Below, piece after piece: positions 1 through 6,962 of a stretch of 8,341 nt of DNA; within the stretch, counting starts at the first letter, position 1; every line of letters starts with the position of its first letter. The position numbers were made by a program, and so were the translations under genes. The DNA lies in NCBI GenBank assembly GCA_026786065.1, contig JAJAYS010000133.1:1-8341 (forward strand). The letters run 5' to 3'. Below the pieces are notes generated by a model. The model ran no database searches. It had not been told where the DNA came from and saw only the letters and a program-made list of their open reading frames with translations. Origin of the DNA: Polaromonas sp. (GTDB lineage Bacteria; Pseudomonadota; Gammaproteobacteria; Burkholderiales; Burkholderiaceae_C).

Positions 1-42
1 AAACGGGCGTTAGCAGCTATGAAAATCGTAGCGACTGACGGG
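1..42 (-). repeat. Dispersed 34-base repeat, copy 1 (intergenic)
   Basis: The core lies at 4-37. Read on the minus strand it begins CAGTCGCTAC and ends AGCTGCTAACGCCCG, with TTT following. By hand alignment it matches the copy inside mutS at 27 of 34 positions without gaps, and it shares both conserved ends with the copy inside trmJ. It lies about 85 bases beyond the stop of the hydrolase gene. In the frame used by the two genic copies this one contains a TAG stop, so it is not coding as it stands. It may extend past the left edge of the window. Confidence 0.75.
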
Positions 43-121
43 CACGGACTCGCTAAAACGTTGCGGGCGGGTGCTGGAATGCCTGCGGGTGCAAGCGCCC
101 AAGGGGAGCCAGGTGCTTCTC

Positions 122-1006
122 TCAGGCCAGCATGTTCAGCAGCGCAGCCTCGACGGCGGCAGCGGTCGCCAGAGGGCGCTCCATCGGAAACAGGTGGCTG
201 CCGTCTAGCAGCATCACCCGGCCATGGGTGACCTTTTCGGTGGCGGCCATGCCGACCTGTCCGATCTCCCTGGACTCGCGCCCGCCTATGAAGGCGACCG
301 GGCATTTTGGCGGGTGGCGGCGCAGCAGGCTGTCCAGGTTGTCGGGCAGGGTGTTGTAGATCGCGGTTTCGATGTTGCGGTCAAAGCTCAGGCGGCGGCG
401 GTGGTCGGCGTCATTGGCTGCATCTGCCTCGTGCGTGCCGTGCTCGATGTAATTGCGCAGGGTTTCTTCGTCCCATCCGGCAAAGATTTTCTTGCTGCGA
501 AAGTGCGCAAACACCTCGTCTTTGCCCAGCCATTCGTGCCGGCGCTTCTGGCTGACTGCGCCCGGCGACAGCGAGCCGACCAGCCGCGCCTTTTTGGCCA
601 CGCTGAGCGCGGTGGCGCGCCAGCCGGCAATCACCGGCGCATCAAGCAACACGACACCGCCGATTTTCTTCCCGACGAGGGTCGGGTGCCGGGCCGCGCA
701 CATCAGGCTCAAAAAACCGCCCAGCGAATGGCCGACCAGAAACAGCGGCCGGTCTGCCCCTGCGGACTTGCTGCCAGCGAAATCGGCCAGTTGCTGCACC
801 AGATGCGGCCAGTTGCTGGTGACCGGGTAGGCCGGGTCGTGGCCGATTTTTTCAATCGCCTCCAGGTCGAAGCCGCGTTGCCTGAGGCTGGCAAACAGCA
901 CGCCATAGGTCGAGGCCGGGAAGCTGTTGCCGTGCGAAAAAACAATCAGCGGCCGTGGCGGGTTGGTCGGGGCTGGTAGGCCAGCAAGGGCGGCGGGCTT
1001 TTTCAA
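122..1006 (-). CDS. Alpha/beta hydrolase, translationally coupled to Anbu
   Basis: A 294-residue alpha/beta-hydrolase-fold protein of unknown substrate, probably a cytoplasmic esterase, lipase or acyl hydrolase; no signal peptide is visible. The first strand ends in FSHGNSF (about residues 23-29), which supplies the oxyanion-hole HG. The nucleophile elbow is GHSLGG with Ser94. The catalytic His is probably His271 in DGSHLFP. The usual Asp position falls near GGRESREIG (241-249), where Glu244 may serve instead. No in-frame ATG lies close to the first strand. The best start is TTG at 1006-1004, whose last two bases overlap the TGA of the upstream Anbu gene and which has GGAAGA about nine bases upstream, a plausible ribosome-binding site. 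The open frame continues upstream to 1300, but that part only shadows the Anbu gene. The overlap suggests coupled translation with Anbu. Fold assignment is firm; substrate is unknown. Confidence 0.85.
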   Translation of the reverse strand: MKKPAALAGLPAPTNPPRPLIVFSHGNSFPASTYGVLFASLRQRGFDLEAIEKIGHDPAYPVTSNWPHLVQQLADFAGSKSAGADRPLFLVGHSLGGFLSLMCAARHPTLVGKKIGGVVLLDAPVIAGWRATALSVAKKARLVGSLSPGAVSQKRRHEWLGKDEVFAHFRSKKIFAGWDEETLRNYIEHGTHEADAANDADHRRRLSFDRNIETAIYNTLPDNLDSLLRRHPPKCPVAFIGGRESREIGQVGMAATEKVTHGRVMLLDGSHLFPMERPLATAAAVEAALLNMLA

Positions 1007-1827
1007 ATCAGCTTGTCTTCCGGGGTGCAGATCTTGCGCAGCACCTCGTGCCGGTTGGCCGGCATTTTTAAAGGGATGTCGGTGTGTGCATCGTCCCAGA
1101 CCGGGTCTTCGATGCTGTCGAACACCTCGCGCAGCTTTTTGCCCCAGTTGTTGTGCATCATTCGGTAGTAGGGGTTGTCGGCGTCGATGCAGACGATCTT
1201 GTCGCTGTGCAGCGAGTCGGCGTCGTACACCACCAGGTCGAGCGGCAGGCCGACCGACAGGTTGGACTTCATCGTCGAGTCCATCGACACCAGCACGCAT
1301 TTGGCGGCTTCGTCGAGCGGGGTGTGTGGCGTCAGCACCCGGTCGAGCACCGGCTTGCCGTATTTGGATTCGCCGATCTGGAAGTAGGGGGTCTCTTCGG
1401 TCGCCTCGATAAAGTTGCCGGCCGAATACAACTGGAACAGGCGCATTTTCTCGCCGCGAATCTGCCCGCCGAAGATCAGCGAGACGTTGAAATCGACATC
1501 GGCATGGCGCAGCGCGGCGGCGTCGCGGTCGTGCACGCGGCGTATCGCCGAGCCGAGCACGCGGGCCGCATCGAACATGCTCTTGGCGTTCCAGATCGTC
1601 ACCGCCTCGCCGCCCGGGTCTTTGAGTTGCTCGATCTGCAAAATCTCGCGCACCGATTGCGAGATCGACAGATTGCCGGCCGACAGCAGCACCATGAAGC
1701 GGTCGCCCGGCTTTTCATAGACGATCATTTTGCGGAAGGTGCTGATGTGGTCCAGCCCGGCGTTGGTGCGCGAGTCCGATAAAAAAACCAGGCCGGCATT
1801 GAGCTTGGCGGCAACGCAATAGGTCAT
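1003..1827 (-). CDS. anbu: Anbu, proteasome-type Ntn peptidase (COG3484 family)
   Basis: A 274-residue protein of the Anbu family, the bacterial proteasome beta-subunit relative (predicted proteasome-type protease). Known family members are N-terminal-nucleophile proteins that assemble into ring or lock-washer oligomers in the cytoplasm; their physiological substrates are unsettled. The protein opens MTYCVAAKLNAGLVFLSDSR. After removal of Met the first residue is Thr, the expected nucleophile. Counted from that Thr, Asp17 (in SDSRTNAG) and Lys32 (in TFRKM) sit where proteasome subunits carry Asp17 and Lys33. LLSAGNLSISQSV and SVGLPLDLVVYD are further family-like stretches. An ATG nine bases upstream (1836) would add MPD and bury the Thr, so 1827 is preferred; neither start has a clear Shine-Dalgarno. 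The gene lies 78 bases after mutS and overlaps the hydrolase gene. The usual Anbu partners (transglutaminase-like, alpha-E, ATP-grasp proteins) are not next to it here. Confidence 0.94.
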   Translation of the reverse strand: MTYCVAAKLNAGLVFLSDSRTNAGLDHISTFRKMIVYEKPGDRFMVLLSAGNLSISQSVREILQIEQLKDPGGEAVTIWNAKSMFDAARVLGSAIRRVHDRDAAALRHADVDFNVSLIFGGQIRGEKMRLFQLYSAGNFIEATEETPYFQIGESKYGKPVLDRVLTPHTPLDEAAKCVLVSMDSTMKSNLSVGLPLDLVVYDADSLHSDKIVCIDADNPYYRMMHNNWGKKLREVFDSIEDPVWDDAHTDIPLKMPANRHEVLRKICTPEDKLI

Positions 1828-1905
1828 GTCAGGCATCCGGTGGGGGTCGGGGTGGGTCAGCGAAGATCGCGGCGGTGCGGGGCCTGGCGCCGGAATCGGG
1901 CTGGT

Positions 1906-4557
1906 TCAGCTGGCTTGGTCAGCGAGCTTTTTCAGGCGGTACAGCGCGTCTAGCGCCTCGCGAGGGCTCAATGTATCAGGATCGAGATCGATTAGCGCCT
2001 GCAGCGCGGCGCTGCGTTCGGGCTCGGCGGCTTCAAGCGGTGCGGCGAACAAATCGACTTGCGCCCGGGCCTCGGTCTGCTGCGCTTCCAGCGCGCCCAG
2101 CGCCTGCCGCGCATGGTTGACAACAGCCGCTGGCACCCCGGCCAGCCGGGCCACCGCGATGCCGTAACTCTTGCTGGCCGGGCCGGGCTCGATGCGGTGC
2201 AAAAAGACGATGTTCGACCCCGATTCGACCGCGCTGACGTGGACGTTGACCGCGCCGTGGTGCTGCGCCGGGAACCCGGTCAGCTCGAAGTAATGGGTGG
2301 CGAACAGCGTCAGCGCGCGGGTCTTGTTGTGCAGCTGCGCGGCAATGCCGCTGGCCAGCGCCAGACCGTCGAAGGTCGAGGTGCCGCGGCCGATTTCGTC
2401 CATCAGCACCAGCGAATGCGGCGTTGCGGCGTGCAGGATTTGCGCGGCCTCCAGCATCTCCAGCATGAAGGTCGATTGCGCGTTGGCGACGTCGTCGGCC
2501 GCGCCGATGCGGGTATGAATCGCGTCGATAGGCCCGAGCCGGCAGCTGGCCGCCGGCACGTAGGAGCCGATGCTGGCGAGCAGAACAATCAGCGCGACCT
2601 GGCGCATGTAGGTCGATTTGCCGCCCATGTTGGGGCCGGTGACGATCTGCATCCGGTGCTTTGCGCCGAGCTGGCAGTCGTTGGCGATGAAGGCGCCTCC
2701 GTGGGTTTCGGCCAGCCGGGCCTCGACCACCGGATGCCGGCCGCGTTCGATCGCAATACACGGCTCCTTGACAAAAACCGGCGCGGCCCAATCAAGCGTC
2801 TGCGAGCGCTCGCTAAGGGCACACAGCGCATCGAGCGCTGCCGTGGCCCGCGCCAGCCGGCTAAGCGCCGGCACGAAAGCCTGCAGCTCGTCCAGCTGGT
2901 GTTCGTACAAAAACTTCTCGCGCGCCAGCGCCCGCTCCTGGGCCGACAGCGCCTTGTCTTCAAAGGCCTTCAACTCTGGCGTAATGAAGCGCTCGGCGTT
3001 TTTCAGGGTTTGCCGGCGCCGGTAGTCGGCCGGCACCTTGTCGGCCTGGCCCTGCGTGACCTCGATATAAAAGCCATGCACCCGGTTGAACTGCACCCGG
3101 AGGTTGGCGATGCCGGTACGGGCTTTTTCGCGCACTTCGAGCGCCAGCAAAAAATCGTCGCAATGGGTTTGAATCGCCCGCAGCTCGTCGAGCTCGGCGT
3201 CGCAGCCCGGCGCGATCACGCCGCCGTCGCGGACCAGCGCGGCCGGCTCGTCCTGCAGCGTGGCCGCCAGCAGATCGGAGCAGCCTTCGGGTGGCCTGAT
3301 GTCGTCAAAAATTTGAGTCAAATAGGCTTGAATACCAGTGAATTCGGGCGTTAGCAGCTGCGCTTTTTGTAGCGACTGGCGCAGCGCCACGAGTTCACGC
3401 GGGCGCACTTGGCGCAGTGCGATGCGGGCGCTTATGCGCTCGACGTCGCTGCAGCCCTTGAGGCCGGCGCGCAGCGTTTGCTGCAGCCCGCCGCGCAACT
3501 GCGTGAAGGCCTCCAGGCGCTCGGCGGCCTCGCTGCGGTCGCGGCGCGGGCTCAGCAGCCAGCGCTTGAGCAGCCGGCTGCCCATGCCGGTGATGCAGCT
3601 GTCGAGCAGTGAAAAAAGCGTCGGCGCATCGTCACCGCGCAGCGTCTGCACCAGCTCCAGATTGCGCCGTGTGGTCGGTGGAAGGTCGATCAGCTCGTCC
3701 GGCCGGACGACTTTGAGGGCGCGCAGATGCGGCAGGGCGCGGCCCTGGGTGTGTTCGGCATAGCCCAACAGCGCCGACGCGGCGGCCTGCGCGTCCGGCA
3801 GCGTATCGGCCTGCCAGGAGGCGAGCGACGCGGCGCCGAGCTGCGCCAGCAGACGCCGCGCACCGAGCGGCCCGTCAAACTCCCAAGCCGGCCGCGCACT
3901 GGCGGCGCAGCGGGCGCTGCCTGCGGCGGTGCCCAGCAGCTTCTCAAAAGCGGGTGTCGCATCGACGCTGTAGATCAGCTCGCTGGCGCCTGTGCGCGCC
4001 AGCCAGGCTGGCAAGGCATCTAGCGGGCATTCGGCCAGGCTGATCTCGCCCTCCGCCACACTGAGCCAGGCCAGGCCGCAGCGGTTGCGCAAGCCCTGAT
4101 GCACCGCCAGCAAGATGGCCTCGGTTTTGTCGCTAAGGAGTTCCGGGTCGAGCAGCGTGCCGGGCGTGACGACGCGCACCACCTTGCGCTCGACCGGGCC
4201 TTTGCTGGTGGCGACATCGCCTATCTGCTCGCAAATCGCCACCGATTCGCCGAGCTTGATCAACTTGGCCAGATAGCCTTCTAGCGCATGAAAGGGCACG
4301 CCAGCCATCGGGATCGGCTCGCCGTTGGAGGTGCCGCGCTTGGTCAGCGTGATGTCGAGCAGCCGGGCGGCCTTTTCGGCATCGCCGAAAAACACCTCGT
4401 AAAAGTCGCCCATGCGGTAGAGCAGCAGCGTGTTGGGGTAGCCGGCCTTGATGGCGAGGTACTGCTGCATCATCGGCGTCGGTTCGGCGGGCTTCGGCCT
4501 GGCTGGTGCGTGCGATTCGGGCGCGGCGGGGCGGTTCGGGAGGGAGTCGTGGGGCAT
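1906..4557 (-). CDS. mutS: DNA mismatch repair ATPase MutS
   Basis: MutS, 883 residues (E. coli MutS is 853), recognises mismatches and small loops and recruits MutL. In order: an Ala/Pro-rich N-terminal lead (1-28); the mismatch-reading GDFYEVFF with Phe52 and Glu54; connector and core/lever domains (about 130-560); Walker [10 protein letters not shown] (641-649); Walker [11 protein letters not shown] with Asp720-Glu721; signature [10 protein letters not shown]; and the FATHYFELT His motif. Near the end, QVDLF (833-837) fits a beta-clamp-binding motif, and [18 protein letters not shown] (858-875) matches the C-terminal tetramerisation helices. ATG 4557 is taken as the start; MMQQYL at residue 29 is an alternative, and neither has a clear ribosome-binding site. 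Residues 393-411 are encoded by a dispersed repeat that also occurs in trmJ, inside the core region. All catalytic motifs are intact, so the protein should be functional. Confidence 0.99.
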   Translation of the reverse strand: MPHDSLPNRPAAPESHAPARPKPAEPTPMMQQYLAIKAGYPNTLLLYRMGDFYEVFFGDAEKAARLLDITLTKRGTSNGEPIPMAGVPFHALEGYLAKLIKLGESVAICEQIGDVATSKGPVERKVVRVVTPGTLLDPELLSDKTEAILLAVHQGLRNRCGLAWLSVAEGEISLAECPLDALPAWLARTGASELIYSVDATPAFEKLLGTAAGSARCAASARPAWEFDGPLGARRLLAQLGAASLASWQADTLPDAQAAASALLGYAEHTQGRALPHLRALKVVRPDELIDLPPTTRRNLELVQTLRGDDAPTLFSLLDSCITGMGSRLLKRWLLSPRRDRSEAAERLEAFTQLRGGLQQTLRAGLKGCSDVERISARIALRQVRPRELVALRQSLQKAQLLTPEFTGIQAYLTQIFDDIRPPEGCSDLLAATLQDEPAALVRDGGVIAPGCDAELDELRAIQTHCDDFLLALEVREKARTGIANLRVQFNRVHGFYIEVTQGQADKVPADYRRRQTLKNAERFITPELKAFEDKALSAQERALAREKFLYEHQLDELQAFVPALSRLARATAALDALCALSERSQTLDWAAPVFVKEPCIAIERGRHPVVEARLAETHGGAFIANDCQLGAKHRMQIVTGPNMGGKSTYMRQVALIVLLASIGSYVPAASCRLGPIDAIHTRIGAADDVANAQSTFMLEMLEAAQILHAATPHSLVLMDEIGRGTSTFDGLALASGIAAQLHNKTRALTLFATHYFELTGFPAQHHGAVNVHVSAVESGSNIVFLHRIEPGPASKSYGIAVARLAGVPAAVVNHARQALGALEAQQTEARAQVDLFAAPLEAAEPERSAALQALIDLDPDTLSPREALDALYRLKKLADQAS
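3325..3381 (-). repeat. Dispersed repeat, copy 2, in frame within mutS
   Basis: The 34-base core is at 3345-3378 on the minus strand and encodes part of MutS residues 393-411, [19 protein letters not shown]. Further downstream in the gene the DNA stays AT-rich to about 3306 (residues 412-418 or so), which stands out against the GC-rich gene. It matches copy 1 (4-37) at 27 of 34 bases. It matches the trmJ copy at about 36 of 54 bases when the flank is included, in the same frame. The peptide falls in a part of the MutS core where lengths vary between species, so it is probably tolerated. Confidence 0.75.
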
Positions 4558-4584
4558 GAATTGGGGCGCGCTGGGGGCTTCGCG

Positions 4585-4590
4585 AGTCTA
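4585..4590 (-). promoter_or_regulatory. Candidate -10 box for mutS
   Basis: On the minus strand this reads TAGACT, four of six matches to TATAAT, about 28 bases before the mutS start codon. No good -35 box lies 16-18 bases upstream. The same hexamer occurs just upstream of cysE at 6949-6954. Weak, position-based evidence. Confidence 0.3.
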
Positions 4591-4677
4591 AATGCTGGTG
4601 CCAGTGCTGGAGCTGGTCAGGGTGCGGGGCGAGAGTTGGCGGCGCTTGCGGCGGCGGCGTCGATGCCGATGCCGGAG

Positions 4678-4693
4678 CGGCGGGGCGGCGGGG
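4678..4693. repeat. Two tandem CGGCGGGG units
   Basis: Two exact eight-base units follow one another and are followed by CGGTGGCGG, a degenerate third. The run lies in the non-coding gap upstream of mutS. It is simple GC-rich sequence, with no sign of function beyond possible secondary structure. Confidence 0.5.
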
Positions 4694-4815
4694 CGGTGGC
4701 GGTTGGTGCGGGTTACCGGCTGTAGCGCCGGGGACGTGCCGCACGCCGAGTGCGCCAGCCGCCGCGCCGCGACTTCAGAGGGGCTGCCCGCCGCCAGCGC
4801 AGGGGTCTATTGCTA

Positions 4816-4833
4816 CAAGCCGCTCACGGCTTG
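4816..4833 (-). terminator. Seven-base stem-loop spanning the suhB stop codon
   Basis: CAAGCCG and CGGCTTG form a perfect seven-base stem around a four-base loop, and the loop contains most of the suhB TGA stop (4824-4826). No T-run follows on the minus strand, so it is not a standard intrinsic terminator. It might slow decay from the 3' end or give weak termination. The pairing is plain in the sequence; the role is inferred. Confidence 0.3.
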
Positions 4834-5795
4834 CCGGGCTGGATGCGCCGGGGCTTGGACTTGAGCGTGGTCTTGACAGGTGCTGGCAGTTCGGCGGGGG
4901 CTTCCGCTGTGCTGCTGGCGTCGGTCGGTTCTGCCCCGGCCGATACAGGCAGCATGGCATCGCGCACCCGGGTCTTGTCGGCCACGCCGGCAAAGCGGCT
5001 GTAGGGGGCCAGCGTGGTGACCATCTGGCCGTAGATTTTCGGGTTGCCGGCGACGCATTCGCCCTGGTGCAGAAAGTCGGATTCGCCAGTAAAGTTGCCG
5101 ACCAGACCACCGGCTTCGCTGATCAGCAGCGAGCCGGCCGCCACGTCCCAGGGCTTCAGGTTGCCCTCGAAAAAGCCGTCACTGAAGCCCGCCGCGACAT
5201 AGGCCAGGTCGAGCGCCGCTGCGCCGGGCCGGCGCACGCCGGCGCACTGGCTCATGATGTCGCCGAGCATGTTCAGGTAGGTCTTGAGCTTGTCCCCCGG
5301 CCGGTACGGAAAGCCGGTCGAAATCAGGCAGTCGGCCAGCCGGATGCGCTTGGCGACGCGAATGCGCCTGTCGTTCATGTAAGCGCCGCGTCCGCGCGTG
5401 GCGGCGAACAGGTCATTGCGGGTCGGGTCATAGACCACCGCCTGCTCGATGCGGCCCTTGACCGCCAGCGCAATGCTCACGCAGTACACCGGAAAGCCGT
5501 GGATGAAGTTGGTGGTGCCGTCCAGCGGGTCGATGATCCAGACGAAATCGGAGTCTTTGGCGCCGTGCTCGCTGCCCGATTCTTCAGCCAGAATGCCGTG
5601 GCCGGGGTAGGCGGTCAGCAATGTCTCGATGATGGCGGCCTCGGCGGCGTGGTCGATTTCGGTGACGAAATCGTTGGTCTGCTTGGCCGAAACCCGGACC
5701 GACTCGATGTCGAGCGCAGCCCGGTTGATGATGGCGCCGGCCGCGCGTGCGGCCTTGATGGCCACGTTTAGCATGGGGTGGAGATTGCTGGGCAT
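4824..5795 (-). CDS. suhB: Inositol-1-monophosphatase family protein SuhB
   Basis: A 323-residue member of the Mg2+-dependent inositol monophosphatase family. These cytoplasmic enzymes dephosphorylate inositol 1-phosphate, and E. coli SuhB also acts as a Nus-type factor in rRNA transcription. Metal-binding motifs are complete: GILAEESG with Glu71-Glu72, [12 protein letters not shown] with Asp89, Asp92 and Thr94, and [17 protein letters not shown] with Asp217. The family core ends near residue 270. The last 50 or so residues are a low-complexity Ala/Pro/Glu tail finishing in a basic [16 protein letters not shown], which makes it longer than E. coli SuhB (267 residues). The start at 5795 ([10 protein letters not shown]) is chosen from the family's usual N-terminus; 5774 ([10 protein letters not shown]) is the alternative, and neither has a clear Shine-Dalgarno. 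It is divergent from trmJ and is followed by mutS on the same strand. Confidence 0.95.
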   Translation of the reverse strand: MPSNLHPMLNVAIKAARAAGAIINRAALDIESVRVSAKQTNDFVTEIDHAAEAAIIETLLTAYPGHGILAEESGSEHGAKDSDFVWIIDPLDGTTNFIHGFPVYCVSIALAVKGRIEQAVVYDPTRNDLFAATRGRGAYMNDRRIRVAKRIRLADCLISTGFPYRPGDKLKTYLNMLGDIMSQCAGVRRPGAAALDLAYVAAGFSDGFFEGNLKPWDVAAGSLLISEAGGLVGNFTGESDFLHQGECVAGNPKIYGQMVTTLAPYSRFAGVADKTRVRDAMLPVSAGAEPTDASSTAEAPAELPAPVKTTLKSKPRRIQPGKP

Positions 5796-5980
5796 ATGGA
5801 GTGAAAGAAAGAGCGCGGGCGCCAAAAAAGGGCGGAGATGTGCAGTCCGGCAACCGGTGCAAGGGCAGCGCGGCATTTTACCGGCGCAGGCGCCATCGGC
5901 TTTGCGGGCCGTTGCCGGCGCCTTGGCGGGGCGGCCAGAGACAATAGGCTGTGCGCCTTTCCCCTGAAACCCCCGCCCCC
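5796..5980. promoter_or_regulatory. Divergent promoter region between suhB and trmJ
   Basis: This 185-base non-coding stretch separates two genes read away from each other, so it should hold both promoters. A good -10 box for suhB is present. The trmJ side has only weak candidates: GACAAT (5939-5944) or TAGGCT (5945-5950), the latter 16 bases after TTGGCG (5923-5928). No regulator operator or riboswitch was recognised. Confidence 0.6.
5875..5880 (-). promoter_or_regulatory. Candidate -10 box for suhB
   Basis: On the minus strand this reads TAAAAT, five of six matches to TATAAT and an AT-rich island in GC-rich DNA. It lies about 80 bases before the suhB start and would give a leader of roughly 70 bases. 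No convincing -35 box is seen at the usual distance. Confidence 0.4.
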
Positions 5981-6853
5981 ATGAAAACCCGTTTCGTCCT
6001 GATCAACACCAGCCACGCCGGCAACGTCGGCGCGGCGGCGCGCGCCATCAAAACGATGGGTTTTACCGATCTGGTGCTGGTCGCGCCGCGCTGGCCGAAC
6101 GTGCTCAGGCGTGAAGAGACCATTCAGCGGGCCAGCGGTGCGCTGGATGTGTTGACCCACGCCCGCATCGTTGAAACGCTGGACGAGGCGCTGGACGGCA
6201 TGACGCATTTGTGCGCGACCGCGATGACGCCGCGCGACTTCGGCCCGCCAACGCGCAGCCCGCGCGAGCACTTCGCTCGGCTGTTGCCGCAAAGGCAGTC
6301 GCTATTAAAAACAGAGCTTACTACGCCCGTTTTTATTGGGCTGGATGCCGATTCGGCTTATATTCCGGAAGATTTCCGGGCCAGCGAATCGGTGGCCTTC
6401 CTGTTTGGCCCCGAGCGCTTCGGCATGCGCAACGAGGACGTGTACCGCTGCCACGTCGCGCTCGGTATTCCGACCGATCCGGATTTCGGCTCGCTGAACC
6501 TGGCCGCCGCCGTGCAGCTGATCGCCTACGACTGGCGCCAGGCCTTGGGCGGTTTTGCTGGGCCGCCTGAATTTCTTGCGCCGCCACGCCGCGCTGACGC
6601 GTTTGAGGTGGCCGGCATGCTGGCGCATTGGGAACGCGCGTTGACCGACATCGGCTTTCTCGACCCAGCCGCGCCGAAAAAGTTGATGCCGCGCTTGAAC
6701 CAGCTGTTCAATCGCGCGGTTCTCAGTCCGGAAGAAATCCATATCCTGCGCGGGGTCGCGAAGGCGATGTCGCAATCTGCGACGTTGCAAGCTGCGGCGC
6801 CGCAACCGGGCCGGGACACGACTCCCGAGTCCGGTCGCGGTCCGGGTGCCTGA
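5981..6853 (+). CDS. trmJ: tRNA (cytidine/uridine-2'-O-)-methyltransferase TrmJ
   Basis: A 290-residue SPOUT-class RNA methyltransferase (TrmH family, group 1). TrmJ uses S-adenosylmethionine to methylate the 2'-OH of nucleotide 32 in the anticodon loop of several tRNAs. All three motifs are visible: [19 protein letters not shown] (9-27) with Arg21, [17 protein letters not shown] (138-154) and [18 protein letters not shown] (163-180). These build the knotted SAM-binding site. The C-terminal tRNA-binding helical part is LTDIGFLDP through ILRGVAKAM (221-263), followed by a non-conserved Gly/Pro/Ala tail. The start at 5981 ([11 protein letters not shown]) fits the family; a start at 5951 would add ten non-conserved residues. 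No Shine-Dalgarno is evident. Residues 105-123 are encoded by a dispersed repeat also found in mutS, and they enlarge the linker between motif 1 and motif 2. It is divergent from suhB and 109 bases before cysE. Confidence 0.95.
   Translation: MKTRFVLINTSHAGNVGAAARAIKTMGFTDLVLVAPRWPNVLRREETIQRASGALDVLTHARIVETLDEALDGMTHLCATAMTPRDFGPPTRSPREHFARLLPQRQSLLKTELTTPVFIGLDADSAYIPEDFRASESVAFLFGPERFGMRNEDVYRCHVALGIPTDPDFGSLNLAAAVQLIAYDWRQALGGFAGPPEFLAPPRRADAFEVAGMLAHWERALTDIGFLDPAAPKKLMPRLNQLFNRAVLSPEEIHILRGVAKAMSQSATLQAAAPQPGRDTTPESGRGPGA
6293..6349 (+). repeat. Dispersed repeat, copy 3, in frame within trmJ
   Basis: The 34-base core at 6296-6329 begins CAGTCGCTA and ends ACGCCCG. It encodes [19 protein letters not shown] (TrmJ 105-123). 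The surrounding DNA to about 6370 is AT-rich for this gene. The peptide matches MutS 393-411 at 11 of 19 residues, in the same reading frame. It lies between the first and second SPOUT motifs, where E. coli-like TrmJ proteins have a short loop, so it probably forms a surface extension. Confidence 0.72.
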
Positions 6854-6880
6854 AAAAGCGCCGGACCATCACTGGCTGCC

Positions 6881-6902
6881 ATCCCGCGCAGCGAGCCGGG
6901 AT
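6881..6902. repeat. REP-like hairpin between trmJ and cysE
   Basis: ATCCCG (6881-6886) and CGGGAT (6897-6902) form six-base arms around a ten-base loop, followed by CCA. The pattern resembles a decayed member of the widespread REP-like hairpins of the type ATTCCCGC...GCGGGAATCCA; that likeness is from memory. It starts 28 bases after the trmJ stop and lacks a T-run. It might protect the trmJ 3' end or be only a repeat remnant. Confidence 0.4.
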
Positions 6903-6948
6903 CCACGGCACCGGTTGCCTGCGTCGAACAAGGCCGTTGCCCAGCCGC

Positions 6949-6954
6949 TAGACT
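6949..6954 (+). promoter_or_regulatory. Candidate -10 box for cysE
   Basis: TAGACT, four of six matches to TATAAT, ends eight bases before the cysE ATG. If used, transcription would start at or just before the ATG and the message would be nearly leaderless, which fits the lack of any Shine-Dalgarno there. The -35 region is poor. The same hexamer precedes mutS. Confidence 0.3.
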
Positions 6955-6962
6955 TGGCGACC

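Larger units (their letters stand above)
4558..4823. other. Intergenic region between suhB and mutS
   Basis: This 266-base gap separates the stop of suhB from the start of mutS. It is very GC-rich. It holds two tandem units of CGGCGGGG (4678-4693) followed by a degenerate third, and a possible mutS promoter near its mutS end. None of the short open frames here has a recognisable protein. The gap suggests mutS is transcribed from its own promoter rather than only by read-through from suhB. Confidence 0.6.

Noticed and set aside
45..75. Possible fourth partial repeat copy (ACTCGCTAAAAC followed by GCGGGCG)
   Set aside because: Only about ten bases resemble the start of the repeat and the rest does not align, so chance is likely.
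64..93. Direct repeat of GCGGGTGC downstream of the hydrolase gene
   Set aside because: Two copies of an eight-base GC-rich word are expected by chance here, and they do not form a terminator.
224..979. A 251-codon plus-strand open frame opposite the hydrolase gene
   Set aside because: It is antisense to the hydrolase with its conserved GHSLGG, and its own translation looks like a shadow with no family features.
1007..1300. N-terminal extension of the hydrolase of about 98 residues
   Set aside because: The extension is Arg/Gln/Pro-rich shadow sequence of the Anbu gene in another frame, and hydrolases of this type begin just before the first strand.
2059..3354. A 431-codon open frame on the plus strand opposite mutS
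   Set aside because: It is fully antisense to a clear, intact MutS and its translation has no recognisable motifs. Long antisense open frames are expected in GC-rich genes.
5067..5771. A 234-codon plus-strand open frame opposite suhB
   Set aside because: It is antisense to an intact suhB with all metal-binding motifs and shows no motif of its own.
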